A stretch of 64,000 nt of DNA from Strigamia acuminata (Eukaryota; Arthropoda; Chilopoda; Geophilomorpha; Linotaeniidae). This document shows positions 31,822 to 42,491 of the stretch, one piece after another. Where the stretch lies: contig OX442314.1 in assembly GCA_949358305.1 (NCBI GenBank), positions 59,715,369 through 59,779,368 of the forward strand. The letters are read 5' to 3'. Both the position numbers and the translations under genes were made by a program. A model generated the notes under the pieces. It did not search any database, was not told the DNA's origin, and was given only the letters and a program-made list of their open reading frames with translations. The number at the start of each line of letters is the position of its first letter. The first letter of the stretch is position 1.

Positions 31822-34800
31822 TTAGAGATAATCCGGAGGCTTTATCTTCGCTCTGTTGCGAAGTGGGTATTGTTTTAAAGCCTTTTTCTTCTCACGAGAA
31901 TTTAATTGTTGATATTTCTTTTTGATTTCAACTTTCTTTTCCACTCTCTTTCCCCTCTTTTTGGAAAATGAAGCAACTTGCTTTTTATTTCCAAAAACAT
32001 CATTTTCTGGGGTGATTAGTGGAATGTCTGCATCCGTGTCGTCTGAACTTTCTGCAACATATTTTTCTGCAAGTTCCTTTGCAGCTTCTGCACCTTGCAC
32101 ATTTTCTGCACTTTGTGCACTAGTTTGTGCAGTTTCTATATCTCGTGCGACATCTTGCACATTTCTGTGCACAGATTCCACACTTTCTGCGCCTTGCGCA
32201 TAGTCATTGTCGTGAACGTTTTCTGCACGTTCTTGATTTTGCATGTCGTCTGCACTTGGTGCATTTGCAATTTCTTGCGTTTCGACGACTCCACCCAAAT
32301 CAAAATTGACTTCAAAATTTCGCGAATTTTGCAATTCTGACTGTTTTTGTGTTTCTTGTGCATTAGTTGACGTTTGCACATTTTCTGCGACTTCTGTACT
32401 TGGCACATTTTCTGCCTCTTCCACTACTTCTGAATTCTCCCCTCTTGCTGGAATGTCATCGAATAAGGTGTTTACCACCTCAGCATTGGGGTTACTTTTA
32501 GTTTGACCTTTTAACCAAATTTCTTGGTTAAATTCAGGGAAGTAGGGTGACAATTCGGATTTGTGAATTGAGTTAAAAATTCGATTGTCTTTTAGCCGGC
32601 GCAATCTGGCAGCTCCACCCTGATGTATTTGGGTAATAACATAGGGGCCAGTACGCTTGTCCGCAATACTCGCAGAAATACCAGCTGAGGCCTTTGAGAG
32701 CGCGTGGTTTTCCCTCCAAACAAGATCATTGATTTTGAAGTTCTCAAATTTGGCATCATCTTGATGATTGCGCACTCTCTCTCTTAAGTCTACGATATGC
32801 GCCATCATGTGGTGGTACGTGTCGCTTATCACTCTTTGTAATCTTTGGACATACTCATGGGGCCGTTTTGGGTCAATCCGAAGAATTCCATCAAGAACTC
32901 TCGGATCCCAAGGAATACGAAGTTCTCTGCCGCAGTTGAGATAGGCAGGGGAGTATCCTCGACCCCTTGACTCAGTGGACCTGATGCTGAACGCTATTTC
33001 TCTTAAATATTCGTCCCAGCGGCGGTGCAGGTCTGTGAAAATTGCAATGACATACTTTATGTCCCTGTTGAGCCTCTCGACTGGATTGGCTTGTGGATGA
33101 TACGGGGAAGTGAATTTTGGGATAATTTTGAAACGTTTGCAAAACTCCTTGTAAATTCGCGCTTTAAATTGCGGGCCATTGTCGGATATTATTTTTAGAG
33201 GAAATCCCCAGTCCATGGACGTGTCGTAAACACAGTCAGATATTATTTGGGCTGTGGGGTCCTCCAATGGGTACAATTTTGGCCAGTGAGTCGCAACATC
33301 CAAAATAACCAAAATATAGTTGTTTCCTTCGATCGTCCGTGGTTTTGGGCCTGTCAGATCAATGCTCAAGCACTCAAATGGTGCATAAGGCCCAATTTCA
33401 GCCGGCTCAACTTTTGTTTTTGGTCGTGGCTTGCACGCTTGACACCTGACACAGTGCTTGATAAATTTTGCAGTGTCTCTTTTCATGCCGTCCCAAACAT
33501 AGACACAGCGCATCCGATAAAGTGTTCTTGCAATACCGCTATGGCTGGCCAATGGGTGGCCGTGCATCAACCAAAGTACTCGAAATCTTAGCGACTTTGG
33601 TACCACGACTTTCAACGCACTACTATCCTCGCCCAGCTCATCAGAAATCGTTGGTTGATATCGCATGAGCAAATCTTCCTCGAGGATGTGTCTGGTCGCC
33701 AATACTTTGAAATTTCTTCTTTCAAGGCGAGTGGTTACGTGTGGTGGGAACTGCTGTGTTTCCAGATAGAATCGGATAACTTGACACTGTTTATCTGCCT
33801 TTTGTTCAGCTATGAATTCCTCACGAGTGGGTGGAGTGCAGTTTAACTGCTCTGTCACTTTGATGATGAAAGCGTTTGCCATTGCATTTTGTGATGTTGG
33901 CATGTAACACCATTGTTTCTCCTCTCGTAGGTCCTGTTTTGTCTCCGCCGTTGGTGCAACATATGAATTACACCAATAAGTGACCATTGGGTCGTCAGGT
34001 TTTTTCGGCGTCGGCAGCTGATTCCAATTCTTAATTTCCCAAGAATGGATTTCCGTCGGGCAGTAGTGTGTGTCACCGTCTGCTTCTCTGCATTCATCGT
34101 CACCACTTGTCAAATCTGTTGGCGCACGCGATAATGCATCGGCAAGCACGTTGGTTGGGCCCTTGATGTACTGGATTTTAAAGTTGTACGCCATGAGCTC
34201 CATTTGCCAGCGGGCAAGGCGTCCGGTAGGCTCATCTAATCCCATGAGCCATTTTAAGGCCTGATGGTCCGTCTGCACAGTAAAATGGGTGAATTCCAGG
34301 TATTCTCGGAATTTTCGCAACGCCCAAATTACCGCCAGACATTCGAGGTCTGTGACACTGTAATTCAGTTCTGCAGCCTGGAGACTGCGGCTGACATATA
34401 CGCAGGGGACCTCGAGTTCTAGGCCGTCGACCATGTTCTTTTGCATTAACGCTGCTCCGAGCCCTTTTTTGCTTGCGTCGGTGTGGACAATAAATGGACG
34501 GGTTAAGTCCGGCAACGCCATCGTTTCTGAGTCAGTGAGTAGCTTTTTGACTTCATCAAACGCTCGTTGGTGATCTTCTGTCCACACGAAATCAATACCC
34601 TTTTTCAAGAGCGGACGCAGGGGCTCGGCCACAGTGGCCAAATCCTTTAAAAGTCTGTGGAAAAAATTCACCATTCCAAGAAAGCGCTGCAACTCAGTGA
34701 GATTGTTTGGCGCTGGAAACTTAGCAATGGCGTCCACTTTTTTCGGGTCTGCGCTTACACCATTGACTCCCAAATTGTAGCCTAAAAATTTCAGCTCTTT

Positions 34801-36687
34801 GCGACAGAATTTTGACTTTTCAGGATTCACGTGCAAGCCAGCTCTTTCCAATTTTGATAAGACGCCGTCGACATGGCGCATGTGCTCTTCGTATGTTTTT
34901 GACACGATGACGATGTCATCCAAGTACGCCCAGGCGTATTTGCGATATGCATCGCCGAGCACTTTCTCGATTAGGCGCTGGAATGTCGTGGGCGCGTTGA
35001 CAAGCCCAAATGGCATGACATTAAACATTAGGCGCCCAATCGGGCTCCAAAACGCCGTCTTTGGTCTATCTTCTGGGCGCAACTCAATCTGCCAGTAACC
35101 CTTGGTCAGATCTATTGTCGTCACCCAGTTGAACTCTCCTAGTTCTCGCAGAATCTCCGTGATCGTGGGCATTTGGGGCGGATCATACAAAGTGTGCTCA
35201 TTTATCGGCCGATAGTCGATGCATAACCGAGGATCTGATCCGGTTTTTGACACTAATACGATCCGCGCAGCATAATCTCCCTCCTCATCCGACACAAAAC
35301 CTTTGTCCTTGAACTCTTGACAGAGTTGGCGCAAAATTTCGCGCTTTTGCGGGTTCCAGCTTCGAAATGGCACTCTAATGGGTTTTTTTGTGTCCAATTC
35401 GATTGTATGCTGCAAAACATGTGTTCTCCCTGGCGTTTTGGTGAGAATTTTCTCATGCTTTCTAAGCACTGCCTCTAACTGAAGAGCCTCAGTTAGCTGA
35501 AGTTTAGCTTCTTCCACCAAGTTGTCTACGCCATTGTCCATTCTCAATCTTGCATTGAAAGCATTGTAACATGTTTCTTTTGCAAATGTCCGGAATGTTG
35601 ATTCTGGTTGCTCTAACGTTTTTTCGAATTTATCCAACACGTACTGCGGAACGTATGGAGTTGGTACTTCCAAAGTGGTTATAAAATTCCACTTTCCGCT
35701 GAGGGGATTCGGCTGGATTCTCATTCTTTTCATGACATCATTCCCCATGAGCATGAAGTGCATCTCATGTGGCAACACCAAAAAATAGTGCAACATCATG
35801 CCATGTGTCCATCGGAATAATATTCGAATTGAACCGATTGGTTGAACTTTTTTGTCCGCTGTGTTTATGGCCATGTTAGGCCCAACTTTGGTAATTTTAT
35901 CTTCCAAGCCCATTGCTTTCACTAGCGGCAGTGACACACAACTCCTGTTGGCACCCGAATCTAATGTTGCGGCTATGCTTCCGCTCGCAGTGAGGATGTC
36001 CATTGTTGTCATTCCTCCAAGTTGTTCGTCGTCGGGGATTAAAACATTGAAGACTCTAATTTTTGGGCCTTCTTCAGGTGCTAGCTTTGGAAGTTCGTAC
36101 AGTAATGGATCCCACACAATTGGTTCAACTGGTGTGTTCATCATCCACGCTGCCTCTGAAGGGTCATTCTCATATGAATTTTTCACATTGGCCCAAAAAA
36201 TTGTCGCTTCGTTCTCCTCATCCAGTCCCACCTCCTTCAGTGCTTGTGTGATTTCATTCACAAAATATGTGTTGTCAACTTCTTTAATTTCCTCGCTCTC
36301 AGGAATTGTTGATAATTCTGATAATGGAAATTGTAATTTGACAATTTTGCTGTCTTCAGGTTTGCAAGTTACTTCATCTTGAGCAACTCGCATTGTCCCT
36401 ATGGCTTCTGGAGGCGTTAATACACAAGGAATCTTTTCCTTTGCAACAAGAGCATTCTCAATTGCTTCTTTCTTTTCGACTTTAGGAGGTACTGGTGGCG
36501 GAAATCTAATTGATACTATTTCCCCGCCAATGATTTCACAAATCATTTCTCCTTTTCTTTTCCCCGTCTCTGGATCGATAGAGGGTGACACTTCTTTTAC
36601 CTCTGCAGTCGTGCCTTCACTTTCCTGCAATTCTTCCGATTTCTTTGGTGGCGCGGGATCCTGATTTACTGGTCCCGCGCTCGCAAG
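31822..36687 (-). CDS. pol: Pol polyprotein (protease, RT, RNase H, integrase) of element 3
   Basis: It is translated by -1 frameshift from gag. The start given is the first codon after the slippery site, and the first Met is at 36630. Numbering from that Met, the aspartic protease ATLDSGANRSCVS is near residue 222 and RT YLDD near 567. RNase H has HTDASKKGLGAAL. The integrase HHCC region starts at HGHPLASHSG near 1023, with catalytic acids in IDLTGPKP (~1089), SDNGPQF (~1148) and NPVERLNRD (~1183). A GPY-type module (TGPYVIT) is near 1327. It is about 200 residues longer than its relatives, partly from an acidic N-terminal extension. The rest comes from a C-terminal tail rich in AENV/AQ repeats, ending PLRNRAKIK. 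No stops interrupt it. Confidence 0.93.
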   Translation of the reverse strand, partial: LASAGPVNQDPAPPKKSEELQESEGTTAEVKEVSPSIDPETGKRKGEMICEIIGGEIVSIRFPPPVPPKVEKKEAIENALVAKEKIPCVLTPPEAIGTMRVAQDEVTCKPEDSKIVKLQFPLSELSTIPESEEIKEVDNTYFVNEITQALKEVGLDEENEATIFWANVKNSYENDPSEAAWMMNTPVEPIVWDPLLYELPKLAPEEGPKIRVFNVLIPDDEQLGGMTTMDILTASGSIAATLDSGANRSCVSLPLVKAMGLEDKITKVGPNMAINTADKKVQPIGSIRILFRWTHGMMLHYFLVLPHEMHFMLMGNDVMKRMRIQPNPLSGKWNFITTLEVPTPYVPQYVLDKFEKTLEQPESTFRTFAKETCYNAFNARLRMDNGVDNLVEEAKLQLTEALQLEAVLRKHEKILTKTPGRTHVLQHTIELDTKKPIRVPFRSWNPQKREILRQLCQEFKDKGFVSDEEGDYAARIVLVSKTGSDPRLCIDYRPINEHTLYDPPQMPTITEILRELGEFNWVTTIDLTKGYWQIELRPEDRPKTAFWSPIGRLMFNVMPFGLVNAPTTFQRLIEKVLGDAYRKYAWAYLDDIVIVSKTYEEHMRHVDGVLSKLERAGLHVNPEKSKFCRKELKFLGYNLGVNGVSADPKKVDAIAKFPAPNNLTELQRFLGMVNFFHRLLKDLATVAEPLRPLLKKGIDFVWTEDHQRAFDEVKKLLTDSETMALPDLTRPFIVHTDASKKGLGAALMQKNMVDGLELEVPCVYVSRSLQAAELNYSVTDLECLAVIWALRKFREYLEFTHFTVQTDHQALKWLMGLDEPTGRLARWQMELMAYNFKIQYIKGPTNVLADALSRAPTDLTSGDDECREADGDTHYCPTEIHSWEIKNWNQLPTPKKPDDPMVTYWCNSYVAPTAETKQDLREEKQWCYMPTSQNAMANAFIIKVTEQLNCTPPTREEFIAEQKADKQCQVIRFYLETQQFPPHVTTRLERRNFKVLATRHILEEDLLMRYQPTISDELGEDSSALKVVVPKSLRFRVLWLMHGHPLASHSGIARTLYRMRCVYVWDGMKRDTAKFIKHCVRCQACKPRPKTKVEPAEIGPYAPFECLSIDLTGPKPRTIEGNNYILVILDVATHWPKLYPLEDPTAQIISDCVYDTSMDWGFPLKIISDNGPQFKARIYKEFCKRFKIIPKFTSPYHPQANPVERLNRDIKYVIAIFTDLHRRWDEYLREIAFSIRSTESRGRGYSPAYLNCGRELRIPWDPRVLDGILRIDPKRPHEYVQRLQRVISDTYHHMMAHIVDLRERVRNHQDDAKFENFKINDLVWRENHALSKASAGISASIADKRTGPYVITQIHQGGAARLRRLKDNRIFNSIHKSELSPYFPEFNQEIWLKGQTKSNPNAEVVNTLFDDIPARGENSEVVEEAENVPSTEVAENVQTSTNAQETQKQSELQNSRNFEVNFDLGGVVETQEIANAPSADDMQNQERAENVHDNDYAQGAESVESVHRNVQDVARDIETAQTSAQSAENVQGAEAAKELAEKYVAESSDDTDADIPLITPENDVFGNKKQVASFSKKRGKRVEKKVEIKKKYQQLNSREKKKALKQYPLRNRAKIKPPDYL

Positions 36688-39600
36688 TTTTTTTGCACGG
36701 CTTCAGTGAGGGCGTCCACCAACTTTTCAATGTCCATTTTTGGTGCAGACTGCTTTTTTGGTTGTTGGCACTGTCTTGCCCAATGTCCTAATGCACCGCA
36801 GTTATGACAAGGTGCGTTGTCAGGCGTCATTCTTGGTGTAGTAGCTGTTTCTACACTTCCTTCACTTTTAACTGATGCAGTCGTTGCTTGACTATTGCTT
36901 TCAGTTTCCTGTGATTGAGTTTTAGCTGGAAATTCCAGTGAAAAAGTCTTTGGCGTATGACTTTGACCTTCTTTGGTGTCACTAGAGACCGTTGACTTTG
37001 GTTGCATTGGCGGCTTGTATTTGGCCGTTGTCGCATTATTTTTGGCGTAAAATGCATTTGTTGCTTCGACCAAAGTCTCAATGTGTTCGTCAGTCAATTC
37101 CATAGAGATTATTTGGTTACTTGCCATATCTCTTTGATCATCAACTTCCTGTGCCCATCTAGCTGTGGGTCTAGTTGGAATTTTTGGAGGAGGGTGAGGA
37201 GTTGGTTCATTATCTTTGCCGCGCTGAAATGTGACTTCCTTGCGAGGCATGGTGAATAGTGATCGAGGTTGCATCACTTTCGTACCTCCTCTAGCAAAGT
37301 TTGTTTGGCGTCGCAACAACTCCTCTTGTCCCCTTTGCTCCTCCGGTGGCAAATCTTTGATGTATCGATCGTCAATGTACATCTGATTTGTTCTCATAAA
37401 TTCAGCCAATTTCTCAAAAGAATTCGCCAAAGGTGCTTTGACCATTGACAACACTCTTTCTGAGAATTCCGTTAAACCTCGACGGAATTGGCGATCAGCT
37501 GAAAAGTCATCAACATTGTATGGTAATTGATCAAGTAATTCCTCCGTCCTTCGCAAATACGAGCGGAGATCTTCACCTAGCATTTGTTTCAAGTTATCCC
37601 AATTATGGTACAAAGTTGCATTTGATTCTCCATATTCCTTCATAAAAGCGCGCACAAATTCGTTCCAGGATGCAAATGAGCGACCATAGAACCATTTTGC
37701 TGCACCACCAGTCAGAATTTTGGGGATAATCTTGTCTAATGTGGTTCTCGGGTCAATGCCGTGACTTCTTGCAATTTGCATTACGTCATCAAAAAATTGA
37801 GTTCCGGCTTGCCAAGTTCCATCAAACGGGTCTGGTGTTATTCTATCCCATTTTATTTGACTTGGGTCAGTGAATGTGTGTGACCAATTTCCAGCACAAT
37901 ATTTTCTAATTCTTTTTTGCAAAACCTCTTCCATCTCTTGAGCTTTGGATGGAATTCTTGCTAAACGTTCGTCAATTTGACTATTTATGAATTCTCGCCA
38001 TTGTGCAGGAGTCATTTGAGATGCATTAGCTTCACCAGCAGGTGTTCTATGCTCATCTGAACGATATTCGGATCGCTGTTGACGTTGTCCGAAATTTCGT
38101 GAGTCATTTCCTTCATTTTGTCGGAAATGTTCCGAATTTGAGTATTTTCGTTCGTCTTTTTCATTTCGTGTGCCTCCTGGTGGTGGACTATTGCGGCTTC
38201 TTTGCCATTCATTTTGACGAGATTGTTCTTCGTCTTGATGAGAACCACCTCTTTGACGTGACCCATCGCGTTGTCGCGAATTACCTCTCTGCCGTGATCG
38301 ATCCCTGTAATGCGAATCGTCTCCTCGGCGCGAGTCATTAGTATAATATCGCCGATCATAATTTTGATCTTCATATTGGTAACGTGAATCTCTTTCATGT
38401 GTGTTACCACGTGATGACGCGTAATAATCCCGTCTTTGATGTGAAACGTCATCATGGCGCCTATCTCGGTCTACATAATGGCAATTTCTTTCTGGAAATT
38501 CTTGTGTTGGGACTACTTGATCACCTTGTGAGGGATAATGCTCAGTCTGGCGCCTTCCCTCATTTCGTTGTGACAGGTGGCGTTCATCCACATCTTGACT
38601 TGACGCGAAAGGATTTGCTGAAGCGCCTTGTTCTTGTTTTCCATCGTCTGTATTTTTTAATTTGTTCGAATCGTCTTCCCAAGGGCGAAAGGTTTTGTTG
38701 GCTTTCGGATTTTTCGATTGTTCGAAATTTGACGCACCAAATTGGTGTTGATCATTTTTTCCTGGCCAATCGCCTGCGTACACGTCGCGTGAACGTTCAT
38801 TTAGTCCCTTCGTCGCTGGAATTGTGACGGTTTCCGATTGTAAATTAACTTCTGTTGTCTTGGTTCTGTGTTGAGTGGTCTGTCCTTGATTGTTGGGACA
38901 ATGTTGAGCACTCCACTGGTCAATGACTTCAAATAAATTCCTAGTTGGTGACGATAGCAATTTTTTACTTGCTGAATCTTCTTCAGCACCTTCCCTCCCT
39001 CTTTTGGACGAAGTCCCAAAAGAATCAACCCTTTTCCGTCCAGTATCTGCTGGACGTGAGCTCCTCTGCGGTTCCGCAGCTCTCGGATAATTGATGTGGG
39101 CGAGATACTTCATATCTTCTAGCTCCTTGCGCATCCGCTCGGCATCTTCTTGCGCTTGCAGAGTTGCTTGACGAAGACGGATATTTTCATCTTGAACTGC
39201 GGTCTCCATTGCCTTTTCTCGTGCAAACAAAGCTTGTTGCCGGGTGTCCAAGCGCACTTTAAAAGCTTCCATTTGGTCTTTTTCTTGTTGTAGTCGGTTT
39301 TCTTTCTGTTTCGTAACAAGCTCCAATTCCAATTTGGAATTTTTGAATTGACATTCCTCCAACCTCATTTGTTTCATGAGTTGGTATTCCTCCGAGCCTG
39401 CTATGCGAATGTCATCTTCGCGGGCTTGTATTGCTGCCAATCGCTCCGCTGCTTCTTCATCTGTAATCGGGCCGCCCTCTAAATATTTCTGCTGCGCTTC
39501 TGTCAAACTGGTAGCTGCAGCTTGCATCAGGTCGTGAATGCGTTGGCGAACCTTATCCAATCTTTCCTGAGTCGGAGTACTGGTTCCAGATGTCACAGCG

Positions 39601-39959
39601 CTAATGTCCCTACTCCTGGACGCGGCAATACGGTGCGCTTTCAACAATCGGCCCCTTTTCTTGGCCACTATTAGCAACTCTTCGCGTGATAAATGCGATA
39701 AGTCGGCCTTCAAACTGGCAGTAGAACTAACATTTTCTACTATTGACATGGGAGAGGGTGGGCGTGAGACGAGAGTATGGTCAACATTGTCCGAATTAGG
39801 CCAAAGATCTTGACTGTATGGGTTCGGCGTTCGACCACTGTCGGCTGATCGTGACGACGATCGCGAGCGGGTGTCGTGATGTCCTTCCGACGCTCCGTCC
39901 CTCTGTCTGGTTCTACGTGCCGGACCTTTCCCTCTTCCTGCTTCTCTGTCTTGTTGCAT
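36666..39959 (-). CDS. gag: Gag polyprotein of element 3
   Basis: It has 1097 residues from ATG at 39959 (MQQDREAGRGK...). An N-terminal basic/Ser-rich part is followed by a coiled coil rich in Glu, Gln and Arg (about residues 150-300). A long Arg/Asp/Ser/Tyr stretch comes next (RDRSRQRGNSRQRDG). The capsid-like region reads IKWDRITPDPFDGTWQAG ... FVRAFMKEYGE. One zinc knuckle, CHNCGALGHWARQC, lies near the C-terminus. The end of gag (VQKNLRARDQ) overlaps the pol frame and contains A AAA AAC. Length and layout match the gags of elements 1 and 2. The RS-like stretch is the most variable part. Role: particle formation and RNA packaging, inferred from family. Confidence 0.9.
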   Translation of the reverse strand: MQQDREAGRGKGPARRTRQRDGASEGHHDTRSRSSSRSADSGRTPNPYSQDLWPNSDNVDHTLVSRPPSPMSIVENVSSTASLKADLSHLSREELLIVAKKRGRLLKAHRIAASRSRDISAVTSGTSTPTQERLDKVRQRIHDLMQAAATSLTEAQQKYLEGGPITDEEAAERLAAIQAREDDIRIAGSEEYQLMKQMRLEECQFKNSKLELELVTKQKENRLQQEKDQMEAFKVRLDTRQQALFAREKAMETAVQDENIRLRQATLQAQEDAERMRKELEDMKYLAHINYPRAAEPQRSSRPADTGRKRVDSFGTSSKRGREGAEEDSASKKLLSSPTRNLFEVIDQWSAQHCPNNQGQTTQHRTKTTEVNLQSETVTIPATKGLNERSRDVYAGDWPGKNDQHQFGASNFEQSKNPKANKTFRPWEDDSNKLKNTDDGKQEQGASANPFASSQDVDERHLSQRNEGRRQTEHYPSQGDQVVPTQEFPERNCHYVDRDRRHDDVSHQRRDYYASSRGNTHERDSRYQYEDQNYDRRYYTNDSRRGDDSHYRDRSRQRGNSRQRDGSRQRGGSHQDEEQSRQNEWQRSRNSPPPGGTRNEKDERKYSNSEHFRQNEGNDSRNFGQRQQRSEYRSDEHRTPAGEANASQMTPAQWREFINSQIDERLARIPSKAQEMEEVLQKRIRKYCAGNWSHTFTDPSQIKWDRITPDPFDGTWQAGTQFFDDVMQIARSHGIDPRTTLDKIIPKILTGGAAKWFYGRSFASWNEFVRAFMKEYGESNATLYHNWDNLKQMLGEDLRSYLRRTEELLDQLPYNVDDFSADRQFRRGLTEFSERVLSMVKAPLANSFEKLAEFMRTNQMYIDDRYIKDLPPEEQRGQEELLRRQTNFARGGTKVMQPRSLFTMPRKEVTFQRGKDNEPTPHPPPKIPTRPTARWAQEVDDQRDMASNQIISMELTDEHIETLVEATNAFYAKNNATTAKYKPPMQPKSTVSSDTKEGQSHTPKTFSLEFPAKTQSQETESNSQATTASVKSEGSVETATTPRMTPDNAPCHNCGALGHWARQCQQPKKQSAPKMDIEKLVDALTEAVQKNLRARDQ
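36687..36693 (-). promoter_or_regulatory. -1 ribosomal frameshift heptamer A AAA AAC (element 3)
   Basis: On the minus strand the gag codons read caA AAA AAC TTG. The pol frame is -1 and open here. The register is the same as in elements 1 and 2. Confidence 0.8.
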
Positions 39960-40078
39960 GGTCAATCAAAGAGTGAAGAAAGAAACAGACTTATAACTAA
40001 CAAGATTTCACAAAAAAAAATAAAAAAAAAAAATTCTGGAGGTCCCTAGAATTTTACACAAAATGCAAATCCACTTAA

Positions 40079-40100
40079 GGTTCAAATGGACGGGCCCCCA
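40079..40100 (-). promoter_or_regulatory. Primer binding site of element 3, tRNA-Pro type with a 3-base gap
   Basis: Two bases inside the 5' LTR, the sense strand reads TGGGGGCCCGTCC and then ATTTGAACC. The plus strand thus carries GGTTCAAAT + GGACGGGCCCCCA, the T-arm and acceptor of a proline tRNA missing three C. Complementarity extends beyond the usual 18 bases. Confidence 0.7.
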
Positions 40101-40102
40101 AG

Positions 40103-41531
40103 TGAAGTGAACCGGAATCTTATTACTAAAACTGACTCACTAAGGAGTGCCGTTTATAGGACTTACAAAACTCACTATCACTAAAATTTATATTTAGTCT
40201 AATTGGCCTAAGTGAATTTAACTAACTAATTTCAAAGAATACAAATGTTTTTCTCTTTTAAAAACTCCCAATAGAGATTTATTCTTAGTCTTGAATAAAT
40301 CACAAAATTACAAATAATATACGAAATTACACAGCTTTCTTAACATTACTTTTTACCGTTAACATAACCAAAATACTAAACAAAATACTTATCGAAATTA
40401 GGAAAATAGGAATAAAATAAAGAAGATGGCGGCGACAGCGCTGGTTTTCCGTCCTCGACGCTGTTTCGTTCCTCTCCAAATCCTGCGACGGCTGGGCGCT
40501 GGATTTCCTCCTTCTCGACTCCGTCTCGTTGGTGGAACGTTCTCGTACGCCGACGGAACGTTTTCCCGACGTTTTTCTTCAAACGCGACGTCTCACAAAC
40601 GTCCGCACTCCCACGACTAAATCACCTCGATAAACGATTACCCACACGACTCGGGTCTCTGCTCGGCACGACGGCGCGACAGACGACCGTGACGGTGGCG
40701 AAAACGTCTCGGTTGCGTTACAGACTGGCCAATTTGCCAACACCCTCGACTCGGATCTCGTGCGGCACGCCGGCACACACGACAATCTTGACGGCGGGCT
40801 GACTAAACGGTCAAATAAATATCTCGTCGCTAATTAAGCGACAAGAAACAAATGTCTCACAACAACAAATTGATTGTTGCAAGAAGCGGGCTCTCGTGAT
40901 AACAATGTGGTTATCACAAGAAAATATCTCGTAACAGTGGGTTCACTGTTACAAGAAAATGATGAGTCTTAAAATCTTGGCAAATTAGCCACAAAATCAC
41001 AGCAGAGTTTTCAGGTTTTCTGGATGCAATTTCACGTGGTGGTTTCAACAAGGTTTTCAAAATAAGACTGAAGTGTTTCTGCTAAATTTCCTTATTAGCA
41101 GGAAACACTTCCTGTATTGCTTAGCTTGTGGGTGGGTTGCCCTGGCAACCTCCCACTCAGCTGTTTTCTGCAGACAGGCAGAGTTCTAAAAATAGCTACT
41201 AATTACTCCAATTATGCTGCTGTTATTTTGTGGCACAAAATAATAATAAAACTGCCAATTTTGGCAACTTTCAAGACTCAAAATAAATTCAACTGGTTTA
41301 TAATTCAAATGCATATATTTTATTCGATTTACATACAAAAATGGTGACAATGAACTCGAATTGACTTATTTCGAGATAAAAATGCAAAATAATAATAAAA
41401 TAAAGCAAACTTTTGCTAAATGCATAAAATAAATAAAATTCGGAATTGTTTATTTCCTTTTGCTCGAAATTGTCTTGTTTCCGAAACAATAAAATAAAAC
41501 ATAATGTCCCGGTGGCACCCGGGCCACCGCA
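40103..41531 (-). repeat. 5' LTR of element 3 (1429 bp)
   Basis: It is nearly identical to 26907-28335. The two differences noticed are G for T at 40145 and G for T near 41505. The four-hairpin array is at 40822-40956. It ends against ATAT (41532-41535), the right target duplication. Confidence 0.93.
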
Positions 41532-42491
41532 ATATTTATCCGCGTGCTTAAACAAGTCGAGATGAAATTCGTGCAAGACATCATAAACGCGTCCCGATGG
41601 ACGGCACACGGCAAATTAAACACAACCGAATCAGCCCGAGCTCTGGGACATTTAACACATTTGAATGTCTTGGACAGACTCGACATCGCCTGTGTTTTCT
41701 GCGTGGAAGACGCAGTCGTGGATCTTTGGAACGAATTGACCGACGATTTAAAGCTACAGATTTTGAAGAGGAATTCTGACGATTTAACGTATTTACAAAG
41801 CGTGATGTTTGATTTTTGGTTAGAGAATCGGTTTGAAGCAGATTTAAACCGAACAAGCGACAGGAAAGTCGAGATGTTGCTGGAGAGCGTGCATTTCCTA
41901 AACCAAAGCGCGGTGCAATATTTCTGGTCGATAATGAGCGCGGACGAACGAAGAGTAGTCTTCTTCGATTGCATCCAAACAAACAGCGAATTTGATCGTT
42001 TGATTAATGCAATATTCGATGATCACAAAAAGTACACTCGTGGTAGCTGTTTCGGGATCGATGTCGTGTATTTTCTGCTCTCGCAGTTGGACGAGCAGCA
42101 AGTGGACGCCATTTTCGATTCGGGAATCAGATCACACTTTATTTTTGTTGTTTTATTTGATTTTGTGTATGTGGAAGTTTTTACGGCTGTTTTAGGTCGG
42201 ATTTACAACGGGCTTTCGGAGGTTGGTTTTTATTTAAGACTCCGTTATATCGTGTTGGTTCAATTGAAATGTTTGGAGGACGCCGATTATCTGGCAAAGG
42301 TCAGGGACTGTTTGACGGATTTTTGGGTTCGGGCTCCGACCGAGATGAGGAGACAGGATCGCGTTGTGGATGGTAGTATTTCAGCCATTTTTTGTTGCTT
42401 GTTCGCTTGCAGAGATTTTGCCAATATCGAGTTGTTCTTGCATGGTTTGAGCGCGGAGACCAAAAGAAGAATCGTGTCAAAATACATTTGA
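41532..42491 (+). pseudogene. Right piece of split copy B of the tandem gene family
   Basis: From the target duplication ATAT the frame reads FIRVLKQVEMKFVQDII... and continues without stops to RRIVSKYI at 42491. This matches residues of about 90-402 of copy A. With element 3 and one ATAT excluded, it is in frame with 26809-26906. The gene therefore lost its promoter and start first or independently and was then split. The residual frame is open, which suggests the damage is recent. Its family features are given under copy A. It is not expected to make a normal protein. Confidence 0.75.

Larger units (their letters stand above)
26907..41531 (-). mobile_element. Element 3: Ty3/gypsy LTR retrotransposon with third ORF, complete
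   Basis: It is 14,625 bp with 1429-bp LTRs (26907-28335 and 40103-41531) and ATAT duplications at 26903-26906 and 41532-41535. On the minus strand the order is LTR, PBS, gag (to 36666), pol (to 31822), spliced ORF3 (to 28376), purine tract (28336-28349), LTR. All three genes are open. I noticed only two LTR differences (positions 26949/40145 and one near the outer end), so it is young. It interrupts copy B of the host gene family. Confidence 0.95.
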
